Source of the DNA: Sedimentitalea sp041224545
GTDB taxonomy: Bacteria; Pseudomonadota; Alphaproteobacteria; Rhodobacterales; Rhodobacteraceae
Reading direction: 5' to 3'
DNA length: 64,000 nucleotides
Assembly (NCBI RefSeq): GCF_041224545.1
Contig: NZ_JBGFGP010000151.1
Span: forward strand, 1-64,000
Shown: piece after piece, positions 8,095 through 16,374 of the stretch
Numbering within the stretch: position 1 is the stretch's first letter
How the letters are laid out: each line of letters starts with the position of its first letter
Program-made: the position numbers and the translations under genes
The notes under the pieces: model-generated
What the model saw: the letters and a program-made list of their open reading frames with translations, nothing else
Told to the model about the DNA's origin: nothing
The model's database searches: none

Positions 8095-8706
8095 ATGACC
8101 GGCGCGGCCATATCCACCACCGAGGTGCCCGCAGAAGACCGGCTGCGCGCGGATTTCTACAACTTTCTCGGCCTGCTGCTGTCGGCCCCGCCGGATCAGC
8201 CGGTTCTGAACCAGGTGGCGGCGCTCGACGGCGACGACAGCGAACTCGGCCGCGCGATCGGCGCGATGGCACGCGTCGCCAGAGTCACCCGTCCCGAGGC
8301 AGCCGAACGCGAATTCAACGCCCTTTTCATCGGGCTGGGCCGGGGAGAACTGTTGCCCTATGCGAGCTATTATCTGACGGGTTTTCTCAATGAAAAGCCC
8401 CTCGCCCAGTTGCGTGCCGACATGGCATCGCGCGGGATCAGCCGCGCGCCGAACGTCTACGAACCCCAGGACAACATCGCCAGCCTCATGGAAATGATGG
8501 CCGGAATGATCGTCGGGCGTTTCGGCACCCCGGCACCGCTGGACGATCAGAAAATCTTCTGGTCGCGACACATAGGCCCCTGGGCCGGACATTTCTATTC
8601 GGATCTCGAAGCTGCAGAACACTCGGTTCTCTATGCCTCGGTCGGCACGGCCGGCCGGATTTTCATGGAGATCGAACGCGACGGCTTCAGGATGCTCGCG
8701 GGTTAG
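8095..8706 (+). CDS. TorD/DmsD family chaperone
   Basis: A 203-residue all-helical protein of the TorD (redox-enzyme maturation) family. Hallmarks are RADFYNFLGLLLSAPP near the N-terminus, REFNALFIGLGRGELLPYASYY, and the EPQDNIASLMEMM segment that corresponds to the family's EPxDH-type motif. Such chaperones bind the Tat signal of a molybdoenzyme and hold it until the cofactor is inserted. The obvious client is FdhA, whose twin-arginine signal lies 390 bases downstream. It directly follows DUF3306 with no gap. Confidence 0.9.
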   Translation: MTGAAISTTEVPAEDRLRADFYNFLGLLLSAPPDQPVLNQVAALDGDDSELGRAIGAMARVARVTRPEAAEREFNALFIGLGRGELLPYASYYLTGFLNEKPLAQLRADMASRGISRAPNVYEPQDNIASLMEMMAGMIVGRFGTPAPLDDQKIFWSRHIGPWAGHFYSDLEAAEHSVLYASVGTAGRIFMEIERDGFRMLAG

Positions 8707-8764
8707 GCCCGCCCCTCAGCGCCCCGGCAGCGGGGCAGACCGCATAACGGAAGGAGACACGCCG

Positions 8765-8956
8765 ATGCGCAAACCCAAGGAAGACGGCGGCAGCCGCCGC
8801 GATTTCCTCAAACTGGCGGGCAGTGCAGCGCCCGCGGCCATCGCCGCCGCCACGCTTGGCGCGCCCAAGGCCGAGGCCGCCGCGCTGCCGGTCGACGAAA
8901 CCCGGCTCCAGGACACGGCACATACCCGCGCCTATCTGGACGCGGCGCGCTTCTGA
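8765..8956 (+). CDS. formate dehydrogenase region Tat-signal mini-protein
   Basis: A 63-residue protein that is mostly a twin-arginine signal (SRRDFLKLAGSAAPAAIAAA) followed by only ~30 residues. A good ribosome site (AAGGAG) precedes the ATG at 8765. It matches the small 'formate dehydrogenase region Tat target' family known from such loci. It lies between torD and fdhA and is probably exported by Tat. Its role is unknown; it may be a small periplasmic subunit or a chaperone decoy. Confidence 0.85.
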   Translation: MRKPKEDGGSRRDFLKLAGSAAPAAIAAATLGAPKAEAAALPVDETRLQDTAHTRAYLDAARF

Positions 8957-9093
8957 CGCGGCCACAGCCAACACACGCGCCCGGTCATGACAACCGGACG
9001 ACATACTCCAAGACAGGCGATGGCATGACGACCTGACGCCGGACCGGAGACACCCAGCCAGCCATTGCACAGGCCAGCACGGAAGGAAATAAA

Positions 9094-12057
9094 ATGCTAA
9101 GGAAAAAGACCAACGGGGTAACACGCCGTCCAACCCGGACCAGCATCCTGTCTGACGTGACAAGAACATCCGTGGATCGCCGCGCATTCCTGCGGGGTTC
9201 GGGGCTTGCCATCGGCGGGCTCGCCGCAATCAGCGCCACCGGCGGCACGGTCGCCCCGGCCAACGCCCAGACCGCGGCCAAAGCAGCGGTCGAAACGGTC
9301 AAATCCGTCTGCACCCATTGTTCGGTCGGCTGTACCGTCATCGCCGAGGTTCAGGACGGCGTCTGGATCGGCCAGGAACCCGGATGGGACAGCCCGTTCA
9401 ATCTCGGCGGGCATTGCGCCAAAGGGGCCGCCGTGCGCGAACATGCCCACGGCGAACGCCGCCTGAAATATCCGATGAAAAAGGAAGGCGGCGAGTGGAA
9501 GCGCATCAGCTGGGACCAGGCGATCGACGAAATCGGCGATGGCATGATGTCGATCCGCGAGGAAAGCGGGCCTGACAGCGTCTACTGGCTCGGTTCCGCC
9601 AAGTACAACAACGAACAGGCCTATCTGTTCCGCAAGTTCGCGGCCTATTGGGGCACCAACAACGTCGATCACCAGGCCCGGATCTGTCACTCCACAACCG
9701 TGTCCGGCGTAGCCAATACATGGGGCTATGGCGCCATGACCAACAGCTATAACGACATTCACAACAGCAAGGCGATTTTCCTGATCGGCAGCAACCCCGC
9801 CGAGGCGCACCCGGTCTCTCTGGTACACCTGCTCAAGGCCAAGGAACAGAACAACGCACCGCTGATCGTGTGCGACCCGCGCTTTACCCGCACCGCGGCC
9901 CATGCGGACGAATATGTCCGCTTCCGGCCGGGCACCGACGTGGCGCTGGTCTGGGGCATCCTGTGGCACATTTTCGAGAACGGCTGGGAAGACAAGGAGT
10001 TCATCCGCACCCGGGTCTGGGGGATGGACCAGATTCGCGACGAGGTGGCCCGCTGGACCCCGGAAGAGGTCGAGCGCGTCACCGGAACACCGGGCAGCCA
10101 GCTGCGCCGTGTGGCCCGGACCATGGTCAACAACCGTCCGGGCACCGTGATCTGGTGCATGGGCGGAACCCAGCACACCAATGGCAACAACAACACCCGC
10201 GCCTATTGCATCCTGCAACTGGCCCTCGGCAACATGGGCACCTCGGGCGGGGGCACCAACATTTTCCGTGGCCATGACAACGTGCAGGGTGCCACCGACC
10301 TGGGTGTCCTGTCGCATACCCTGCCCGGTTATTACGGCCTTTCCGAAGGCGCATGGGCGCATTGGGCCCGTGTCTGGGAAGAGGACCCCGAGTGGTTGTC
10401 CGCACGATTTGCCAGCATGACGGACAGCGAGGGCAAGGAGAGCTCGCTGCAATACGTCACCGGCATCCCCGTCAGCCGCTGGATCGACGGTGTGCTTGAA
10501 GACCCGGACAACATGGACAACCCCGACAAGCTGCGCGCGATGGTCCTGTGGGGCCACGCTCCGAACAGCCAGACGCGGGGCAAGGAAATGAAGACGGCGA
10601 TGGAGCAGCTCGACATGCTGGTCGTCATCGACCCCTATCCGACCGTATCGGCGGTGCTGCATGACCGCACCGATGGTGTGTACCTGTTGCCGGCCTGCAC
10701 GCAGTTCGAAACACGGGGCTCGGTCACCGCGTCCAACCGCTCGCTGCAATGGCGCGATCGCGTGGTGGAGCCGCTTTTCGAAAGCCTGCCCGACGAAGTC
10801 ATCATGGCCAAATTCGCCAGGAAATTCGGTTACGCCGACCGTCTGTTCCGTAATATCGAGATGGAAGACGACGAAACACCGGTCGTTGAAAGCCTCACGC
10901 GCGAGTTCAACAAGGGCATGTGGACGGTCGGCTATACCGGGCAATCGCCCGAGCGGATCAAGCTGCACATGGCCAACCAGCACACGTTCGATCGCACCAC
11001 CTTGCAGGCGGTCGGCGGCCCGGCTGACGGCGATTATTACGGCATGCCATGGCCTTGCTGGGGCACGCCCGAGATGAAACACCCCGGCACGCCCAACCTC
11101 TACGACATGTCCAAACCGGTGGCAGAGGGCGGCCTGACCTTCCGTGCCCGGTTCGGTGTCGAGCGGGATGGCGACAATCTGCTGGCCGACGGTGTCTATT
11201 CCGTCGGGTCCGAGATTCAGGACGGCTATCCGGAGTTTACCTATCAGATGCTCAGGGATCTGGGGTGGCATACGGACCTGACCGAGGAAGAACGGCGCGC
11301 CATTGCGCGGGCCGCGTCGCTGGATGGTTTCAAGGAGGTCGGCGAGGCCGGGATGTCGCCTTTCCCGTCGGACTACGATGATCGGGTCAGCAGCGTGAAC
11401 TGGAAGACCGATCTGTCGGGCGGCATCCAGCGCGTCGCCATCGCCCATGGCTGCGCACCCTTTGGCAACGCCAAGGCGCGGGCCGTGGTCTGGACGTTCC
11501 CCGATCCGGTGCCCGTGCATCGCGAACCGCTCTATACGCCGCGCCGCGATCTGGTCGCCGACTATCCCACTTACGAGGATCGCAAGTTCTATCGCTTGCC
11601 GACCATGTATGCCTCGATCCAGAAAAACGACTTCTCCCAGGAGTATCCGATCATCCTGACCTCGGGGCGACTGGTCGAATATGAAGGCGGCGGAGACGAG
11701 TCGCGGTCGAACTCGTGGCTGGCCGAGCTTCAGCAGGACATGTTCGTCGAGATCAACCCGCGGGACGCCAACAACCTGGGTGTTCGGGACGGCGCACAGG
11801 TCTGGGTCGAAGGGGCCGAAGGGGCAAGGGTCAAGGTCATGGCGATGGTCACCGAGAGGGTCGGGGCCGGCGTGGCCTTCATGCCCTTCCATTTCGGCGG
11901 TCATTTCGAAGGCAAGGATCTGCGGGACAAGTATCCGAGCGGTGCCGATCCCTATGTTCTCGGAGAAAGCACGAACACCGCCCAGACCTATGGCTATGAC
12001 AGCGTAACCCAGATGCAGGAGACCAAGGCCACTCTCTGCAAGATCTCGGCAGCATAA
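9094..12057 (+). CDS. fdhA: formate dehydrogenase, catalytic molybdenum/tungsten subunit (Cys type)
   Basis: A 987-residue periplasmic oxidoreductase that oxidises formate to CO2. A Tat signal (DRRAFLRGSGLAIGG, ~28-42) precedes a [4Fe-4S] motif C73-x2-C76-x3-C80-x27-C108, then the molybdopterin oxidoreductase core and a C-terminal dinucleotide-binding domain. The metal ligand is cysteine: HQARICHSTTV places Cys198 next to His199, where FDH-N has selenocysteine; no in-frame UGA is used. The ATG at 9094 has AAGGAAA upstream. Next come FdhB (11-base gap), FdhC and a cytochrome, so it forms a membrane-anchored periplasmic FdhABC complex. The choice of Mo or W cannot be read from the sequence. Confidence 0.96.
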   Translation: MLRKKTNGVTRRPTRTSILSDVTRTSVDRRAFLRGSGLAIGGLAAISATGGTVAPANAQTAAKAAVETVKSVCTHCSVGCTVIAEVQDGVWIGQEPGWDSPFNLGGHCAKGAAVREHAHGERRLKYPMKKEGGEWKRISWDQAIDEIGDGMMSIREESGPDSVYWLGSAKYNNEQAYLFRKFAAYWGTNNVDHQARICHSTTVSGVANTWGYGAMTNSYNDIHNSKAIFLIGSNPAEAHPVSLVHLLKAKEQNNAPLIVCDPRFTRTAAHADEYVRFRPGTDVALVWGILWHIFENGWEDKEFIRTRVWGMDQIRDEVARWTPEEVERVTGTPGSQLRRVARTMVNNRPGTVIWCMGGTQHTNGNNNTRAYCILQLALGNMGTSGGGTNIFRGHDNVQGATDLGVLSHTLPGYYGLSEGAWAHWARVWEEDPEWLSARFASMTDSEGKESSLQYVTGIPVSRWIDGVLEDPDNMDNPDKLRAMVLWGHAPNSQTRGKEMKTAMEQLDMLVVIDPYPTVSAVLHDRTDGVYLLPACTQFETRGSVTASNRSLQWRDRVVEPLFESLPDEVIMAKFARKFGYADRLFRNIEMEDDETPVVESLTREFNKGMWTVGYTGQSPERIKLHMANQHTFDRTTLQAVGGPADGDYYGMPWPCWGTPEMKHPGTPNLYDMSKPVAEGGLTFRARFGVERDGDNLLADGVYSVGSEIQDGYPEFTYQMLRDLGWHTDLTEEERRAIARAASLDGFKEVGEAGMSPFPSDYDDRVSSVNWKTDLSGGIQRVAIAHGCAPFGNAKARAVVWTFPDPVPVHREPLYTPRRDLVADYPTYEDRKFYRLPTMYASIQKNDFSQEYPIILTSGRLVEYEGGGDESRSNSWLAELQQDMFVEINPRDANNLGVRDGAQVWVEGAEGARVKVMAMVTERVGAGVAFMPFHFGGHFEGKDLRDKYPSGADPYVLGESTNTAQTYGYDSVTQMQETKATLCKISAA

Positions 12058-12068
12058 GGAGTAAGGAC

Positions 12069-12662
12069 ATGGCAAGAGCAAAGTTTCTCTGCGACGCCGA
12101 ACGCTGCATCGAATGCAACGCCTGCGTCACCGCCTGCAAGAACGAACACGAGGTTCCCTGGGGCATCAACCGGCGGCGGGTCGTCACCATCAATGATGGC
12201 AAGCCCGGCGAACGGTCGATCTCGGTCGCCTGCATGCATTGTTCGGACGCGCCTTGCATGGCGGTCTGCCCGGTCGATTGTTTCTATCAGACCGAGGAAG
12301 GCGTCGTGCTGCACTCCAAGGATCTGTGCATCGGTTGCGGATATTGCTTCTATGCATGCCCCTTTGGCGCGCCACAATATCCACAGGCCGGCAATTTCGG
12401 TTCGCGCGGCAAAATGGACAAATGCACCTTCTGCGCCGGTGGTCCGGAAGAGAGCCATTCCAGCGCCGAATTCGCCAAATACGGCCGCAACCGGATCGCG
12501 GAAGGCAAGCTGCCGATCTGTGCCGAGATGTGCTCGACCAAGGCGCTGCTGGCGGGGGATGGCGATGTGGTCTCGGCCATCTATCGCGAACGTGTCGTCG
12601 CGCGCGGCTTTGGCAGCGGGGCCTGGGGCTGGGGTACGGCCTATGAGCAAAAGGGCGGTTAG
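12069..12662 (+). CDS. fdhB: formate dehydrogenase iron-sulfur (beta) subunit
   Basis: A 197-residue four-cluster ferredoxin-like subunit. Motifs in order are CIECNACVTACKNE, CMHCSDAPCMAVCPVD, CIGCGYCFYACPFG and the paired CTFC/CAEMC with CSTKAL. This is the standard DmsB/FdhB arrangement passing electrons from FdhA to the cytochrome b subunit. There is no signal, so it is presumably exported by hitchhiking on FdhA through Tat. The ATG is preceded by AAGGAGTAAGG, and the gene follows fdhA by 11 bases. Confidence 0.95.
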   Translation: MARAKFLCDAERCIECNACVTACKNEHEVPWGINRRRVVTINDGKPGERSISVACMHCSDAPCMAVCPVDCFYQTEEGVVLHSKDLCIGCGYCFYACPFGAPQYPQAGNFGSRGKMDKCTFCAGGPEESHSSAEFAKYGRNRIAEGKLPICAEMCSTKALLAGDGDVVSAIYRERVVARGFGSGAWGWGTAYEQKGG

Positions 12663-12745
12663 GCCCTGAACCGGATCGGGCAGCGCACAATGCTCCCGCC
12701 CGATCATACCACGCGACGGACCGAACCAAGGATGGGACAAACGAG

Positions 12746-13999
12746 ATGCGCCTTTGCCTACTGACGCTGCTTGTCAGCCTGCTATTGCCGCTGTCTGTCA
12801 CCGCACAGGACATGTCCGTGCGGCAGTTGACCGAACCCCTCGCGGTCGATCCCGGCAGCGCACCACCGGACGCGAGCGACAGCCGCGCGGCGACCGGCGG
12901 CGCACAGACCCTTGCGGATATCCTGGCCCGGCAGCGCGGCGAAAAGATCGACGACAGCTTTCGGCGCAATGCCACTGGAGATCCCGACAGCGCCAGCGGC
13001 ATCGCTTCCCAACTCGGCACATTGGGCGGCAGTTCGGATTCCGAGCTGCTCCGCGCCATGCGCTATGGCAGCGCCGACATCACCGTGACCTCGCGCAGCC
13101 CCGCCGCCGATGTCATCATGCAGGATGGCGGCATGTGGTGGCTGAAGTTCCGGCAAGGGCCTCTGGCGACCTACGGCGCCTATCTTCTGGGCGGCACGCT
13201 GCTCCTGTTGGCACTCTTCTTTCTCATCCGCGGCCGCATCCGTATCGACGGCGAAAGGACCGGACGCACGATCACCCGGTTCAGTAGTTTTGAACGGTTT
13301 GGTCACTGGCTGTTCGCAGGCAGCTTTCTCGTGCTTGGGGCCACGGGTCTGATCTCGCTCTTCGGCCGCACGGTCATGATCCCGCTCTTTGGCAAGGACA
13401 TGTTTGCCTCGCTCGCGCTGGCCAGCAAATGGATTCACAACAATGTCGCATGGGCGTTCATGGTCGGGTTGGTCATCGTCATGCTGAACTGGACCCTGCA
13501 GAACATTCCCAACAAGCATGATCTGAAATGGCTGGCCATGGCGGGCGGGCTGTTCTCCAAGGGTGTTCACGCGCCCGCGCGAAAGTTCAATGCCGGCCAG
13601 AAGATGATCTTCTGGGGATGCGTCATTCTCGGCCTGTCGATCAGCGCCTCGGGTCTGTCGCTGCTGTTTCCGTTCGAAATGCCGATGTTTGCCAAGACCT
13701 TTGCCATCCTGAACGATATCGGCGTACCCGGGTGGTTCGGACTTGAACCCTTTCCCGAAGTTCTCGCCGCGCAGGAAGAGATGCAATATGCCCAGCTCTG
13801 GCATGCCATCGTCGCCTTTGTCTTCATGGCGATGATTTTCGCCCATATCTACCTTGGCACCATCGGCATGGAAGGCGCATTTGACGCCATGGGTTCGGGC
13901 GAGGTCGACGAACAATGGGCGCGCGAACATCACGGCCTGTGGGTCGACGAAGTCAGGGCAAAGGAAGCGGAAAACGCCTCCGCCACCCCAGCCGAGTAA
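12746..13999 (+). CDS. fdhC: formate dehydrogenase cytochrome b (gamma) subunit
   Basis: A 417-residue inner-membrane cytochrome b556-type subunit. A signal peptide (MRLCLLTLLVSLLLPLSVTAQD) leads into a ~120-residue periplasmic segment unusual for short gamma subunits but typical of this lineage. Then come the first membrane helix (~150-165) and a four-helix b561-type bundle with heme-ligand histidines (ERFGHWLF, WIHNNVAW, LWHAIVAF, FAHIYLGTIGMEGAF). It takes electrons from FdhB to quinone or a cytochrome. It starts 83 bases after fdhB and is followed by the WD40-cytochrome after two bases. Confidence 0.93.
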   Translation: MRLCLLTLLVSLLLPLSVTAQDMSVRQLTEPLAVDPGSAPPDASDSRAATGGAQTLADILARQRGEKIDDSFRRNATGDPDSASGIASQLGTLGGSSDSELLRAMRYGSADITVTSRSPAADVIMQDGGMWWLKFRQGPLATYGAYLLGGTLLLLALFFLIRGRIRIDGERTGRTITRFSSFERFGHWLFAGSFLVLGATGLISLFGRTVMIPLFGKDMFASLALASKWIHNNVAWAFMVGLVIVMLNWTLQNIPNKHDLKWLAMAGGLFSKGVHAPARKFNAGQKMIFWGCVILGLSISASGLSLLFPFEMPMFAKTFAILNDIGVPGWFGLEPFPEVLAAQEEMQYAQLWHAIVAFVFMAMIFAHIYLGTIGMEGAFDAMGSGEVDEQWAREHHGLWVDEVRAKEAENASATPAE

Positions 14000-14001
14000 C
14001 C

Positions 14002-15312
14002 ATGTGGCGCGCGCTCGCCCTGACTGCTGCACTCCTGCCGCTGCCGGTATCGGCACAGGATTTCTTCACGCTCAAGGGCCATGGCGGACCGATCATGGAC
14101 ATCGCCGTTTCGCAATCCGGTCGCATCGCGACCGCCAGTTTCGACAACGCGGTCGGTCTGTGGACCGGTGAAACGCCAAACTGGTTCGAAGGACATCGTG
14201 CAGCCGTCAACACCGTCATCTTCGCGGGCGAATCGACCCTGGTCTCTGCCGGCGACGATTTCCAGATACGTGTGTGGGACATCGCTGAAAATCGCGGCCG
14301 GACGATCGGTACGCACAAGGGCAAGGTTGTCGACCTTGCCTATTCCCCCTCCGCCAACCTGCTCGCCGCCGCAAGCTGGGACGGGTCCATCAGCCTGTGG
14401 TCCTTGCCCGGTCAGGACACCGGCGAACCGCTGGCCACGTTCGACGGCCACGATCAGGGTGTCAACGGTGTCGCTTTTTCTCCGGATGGCGGCACGCTCT
14501 ACTCGGCATCCATGGACGGCTCGATCCGCCTTTGGGATATCGAGACGGCCAGCGAACGGCAAATCCTCGTCAACCACGGATTTGGCATCAACGAGCTGGT
14601 CCTGAACCCGCGGGCCGGTTGGCTCGCCTACGGGGCCGTCGATGGGGTCACGCGGATCGTCGATACGGACACCGGAACCGAACTGCATGACTTCACCCTT
14701 GATCGACGGCCCATTCTCGCAATGGCCCTGTCACGCGACGGACGATTCCTCGCAGTCGGGGATGGCGAGGGGTATATCATGGTCATCGACACGCGTCGCT
14801 GGCGCGTTGCGCATGACTTTCGCGCCACCCTGCGCGGCCCGGTCTGGGCGCTGGCCTTTTCAAATGATGGCGCCAACATCCATGCGGGCGGCCTGGATGA
14901 AGCGATATACAGCTGGCCCCTGGCCAATCTTGACGCGTATGGTCCGATGGCGGCGACCGAACACAGCTATCTCAGGGACCCTGCCGCAATGGATAACGGT
15001 GAACGACAATTCGTGCGAAAATGCTCGATCTGCCACAGCCTGACCCCCGGCAGCGGACGCCGCGCCGGCCCGACCCTTTATCGCCTGTTCGGACGCCCGG
15101 CCGGTAGCGTACCAGACTACGCCTATTCCCGAGACCTGAGCGCGTCCGGCATCATCTGGGACGCGGAGAGCATAAATGCGCTTTTCGATCTCGGCCCCGA
15201 TCATTACATTCCCGGGAGCAAGATGCCGATGCAACGGATCACCAACCCCGGCGACCGGGCCGACCTGATCGCCTATATGCGCCGGGCCACAGCCGGAGAC
15301 ACCACAGAATGA
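14002..15312 (+). CDS. WD40 beta-propeller fused to a class I cytochrome c
   Basis: A 436-residue periplasmic protein. A signal peptide (MWRALALTAALLPLPVSAQ) is followed by a WD40 propeller (~25-320) with repeats such as GVNGVAFSPDGGTLYSASMD and RLWDIET. The C-terminal ~95 residues are a mono-heme cytochrome c with CSICH (341-345) and a distal Met in GSKMPM (~408). The ATG at 14002 lies two bases after the fdhC stop; a longer reading frame upstream runs inside fdhC and is not used. The position suggests an electron acceptor or scaffold for the FdhABC complex. Pairing a propeller with a heme domain is unusual for formate dehydrogenases generally. Confidence 0.85.
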   Translation: MWRALALTAALLPLPVSAQDFFTLKGHGGPIMDIAVSQSGRIATASFDNAVGLWTGETPNWFEGHRAAVNTVIFAGESTLVSAGDDFQIRVWDIAENRGRTIGTHKGKVVDLAYSPSANLLAAASWDGSISLWSLPGQDTGEPLATFDGHDQGVNGVAFSPDGGTLYSASMDGSIRLWDIETASERQILVNHGFGINELVLNPRAGWLAYGAVDGVTRIVDTDTGTELHDFTLDRRPILAMALSRDGRFLAVGDGEGYIMVIDTRRWRVAHDFRATLRGPVWALAFSNDGANIHAGGLDEAIYSWPLANLDAYGPMAATEHSYLRDPAAMDNGERQFVRKCSICHSLTPGSGRRAGPTLYRLFGRPAGSVPDYAYSRDLSASGIIWDAESINALFDLGPDHYIPGSKMPMQRITNPGDRADLIAYMRRATAGDTTE

Positions 15313-15440
15313 AATCCATGCTGAGCGCCTTTGCCATGATCGCGGTGATCGCTGTCGCCGCCTCCTACGGCCTGCACAGGGCGGGCTTCTCCGCCGCCCA
15401 GAGCGGCAGCGGCCCCGATGTCCGTCTTGACAGCGAATGA
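15309..15440 (+). CDS. 43-residue single-pass membrane protein of the fdh operon
   Basis: A short gene whose ATG overlaps the preceding stop (ATGA) and whose TGA overlaps the next ATG in the same way. It encodes MKSMLSAFAMIAVIAVAASY as a membrane helix, then LHRAGFSAAQ and an acidic tail ending VRLDSE. The double four-base overlap argues strongly that it is translated. It could be a small subunit or stabiliser of the membrane formate dehydrogenase, or an uncleaved signal-anchored peptide. I do not recognise a named family. Confidence 0.72.
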   Translation: MKSMLSAFAMIAVIAVAASYGLHRAGFSAAQSGSGPDVRLDSE

Positions 15441-16309
15441 ACGACTATCTGACCACGCGCGAGCTGGCCGATCTGCTTCGCATCGGCGAACGTAAGGTCT
15501 ATGATCTCGCCGGCAACGGAGAGGTTCCCTGTGTGCGGGCGGTCGGCAAGCTGCTGTTTCCCCGTGCCGAGATCACCGCGTGGCTGAACGCCTCACGCAG
15601 CGGGCCGCACGTGGCCGACGCCCCCCTGCCCCCGATCATCGCCGGCAGTCATGACCCGCTGCTGGACTGGGCGCTACGCGAAAGCCGTTCGGAACTGGCC
15701 AGCTTCTATGACGGGTCCTACGACGGGCTCGAACGCCTCGCCGCGCGTTCGGCACAGGCTGCGGGCCTTCACATCCGCGAGGACAGTGGCTGGAACCGCG
15801 ACGCCCTGCGCGACGCCCTCGGAGAGGCTCCGGTCGTGCTGGTGCAAATCGCCGAGCGGCAACGCGGGCTGCTGCTCTCCCCCGGAACCGGCGGAGTGTC
15901 GGATTTTTCCGACCTCGCCGGGCGACGCGTCGCGCTGCGCCAGGGCAGCGCCGCCAGCCAGCGGGAGTTCGAAACCCGGCTGACAGGGGCGGGCCTGACC
16001 CTGCAGGACATCAACCCGCTGCCAGTCCGCGCCCGCACGGAAGAAGAGCTCGCGATTGCCCTGCACGATGGCAAGGCAGAGGTGGGCTTCGGTCTCGGCG
16101 CGCTCGCCGGTCTCTACGGGCTCGACTTCATTCCGCTCGCGGTCGAACGGTTCGACCTCGCAATCTGGCGGCGCGCATGGTTCGAACCGCCGCTGCAGAA
16201 ACTCATGCGCTTCCTCGCCTCGCCCGCCTGCGCCGAACGCGCTGCCGAACTGCCGGGCTATGACCTTTCCGGGCTGGGAACCATCCACTACAACGGCGCC
16301 GACGGCTGA
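15437..16309 (+). CDS. excisionase-type HTH regulator with PBP-like ligand domain
   Basis: A 290-residue one-component regulator. Residues 1-55 are a MerR/excisionase-like winged HTH (LTTRELADLLRIGERKVYDL ... GKLLFPRAEITAWL). Residues ~70-285 are a periplasmic-binding-protein-like domain (PBP_like, PF12727) with ALREGSAAS-type and EVGFGLGALA segments, related to oxyanion binders. It ends the fdh operon, coupled by ATGA to the small membrane protein. A plausible role is sensing molybdate, tungstate or a pterin-linked ligand to control this operon; the ligand is inference. No DNA target was identified. Confidence 0.8.
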   Translation: MNDYLTTRELADLLRIGERKVYDLAGNGEVPCVRAVGKLLFPRAEITAWLNASRSGPHVADAPLPPIIAGSHDPLLDWALRESRSELASFYDGSYDGLERLAARSAQAAGLHIREDSGWNRDALRDALGEAPVVLVQIAERQRGLLLSPGTGGVSDFSDLAGRRVALRQGSAASQREFETRLTGAGLTLQDINPLPVRARTEEELAIALHDGKAEVGFGLGALAGLYGLDFIPLAVERFDLAIWRRAWFEPPLQKLMRFLASPACAERAAELPGYDLSGLGTIHYNGADG

Positions 16310-16316
16310 TCCTTAT

Positions 16317-16366
16317 TCATCTTTGGGAAAATACTCCGGGGTGCCCGAGGGGCAGCGCCCCTCGGC
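16317..16366. repeat. Rhodobacterales-type intergenic repeat with GC hairpin
   Basis: Between the convergent HTH-PBP and VOC genes lies TCATCTTTGGGAAAATACTC followed by a perfect 9-bp hairpin (CCGAGGGGC at 16345-16353, GCCCCTCGG at 16357-16365, loop AGC). I recall the GGGAAAATACTCC word as frequent between genes in Rhodobacterales genomes. It lacks a T tract, so it is not a classical terminator, but could end both transcripts. Confidence 0.55.
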
Positions 16367-16374
16367 CCCGCCAC

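Noticed and set aside
9670..9700. Selenocysteine formate dehydrogenase
   Set aside because: The catalytic position is a TGT cysteine codon (Cys198); no in-frame TGA or SECIS-like need exists.
9097..12081. 994-codon open frame antisense to fdhA
   Set aside because: It mirrors the fdhA codon pattern; the translated sequence has no family features and fdhA has all catalytic motifs. Long antisense frames are common in GC-rich DNA.
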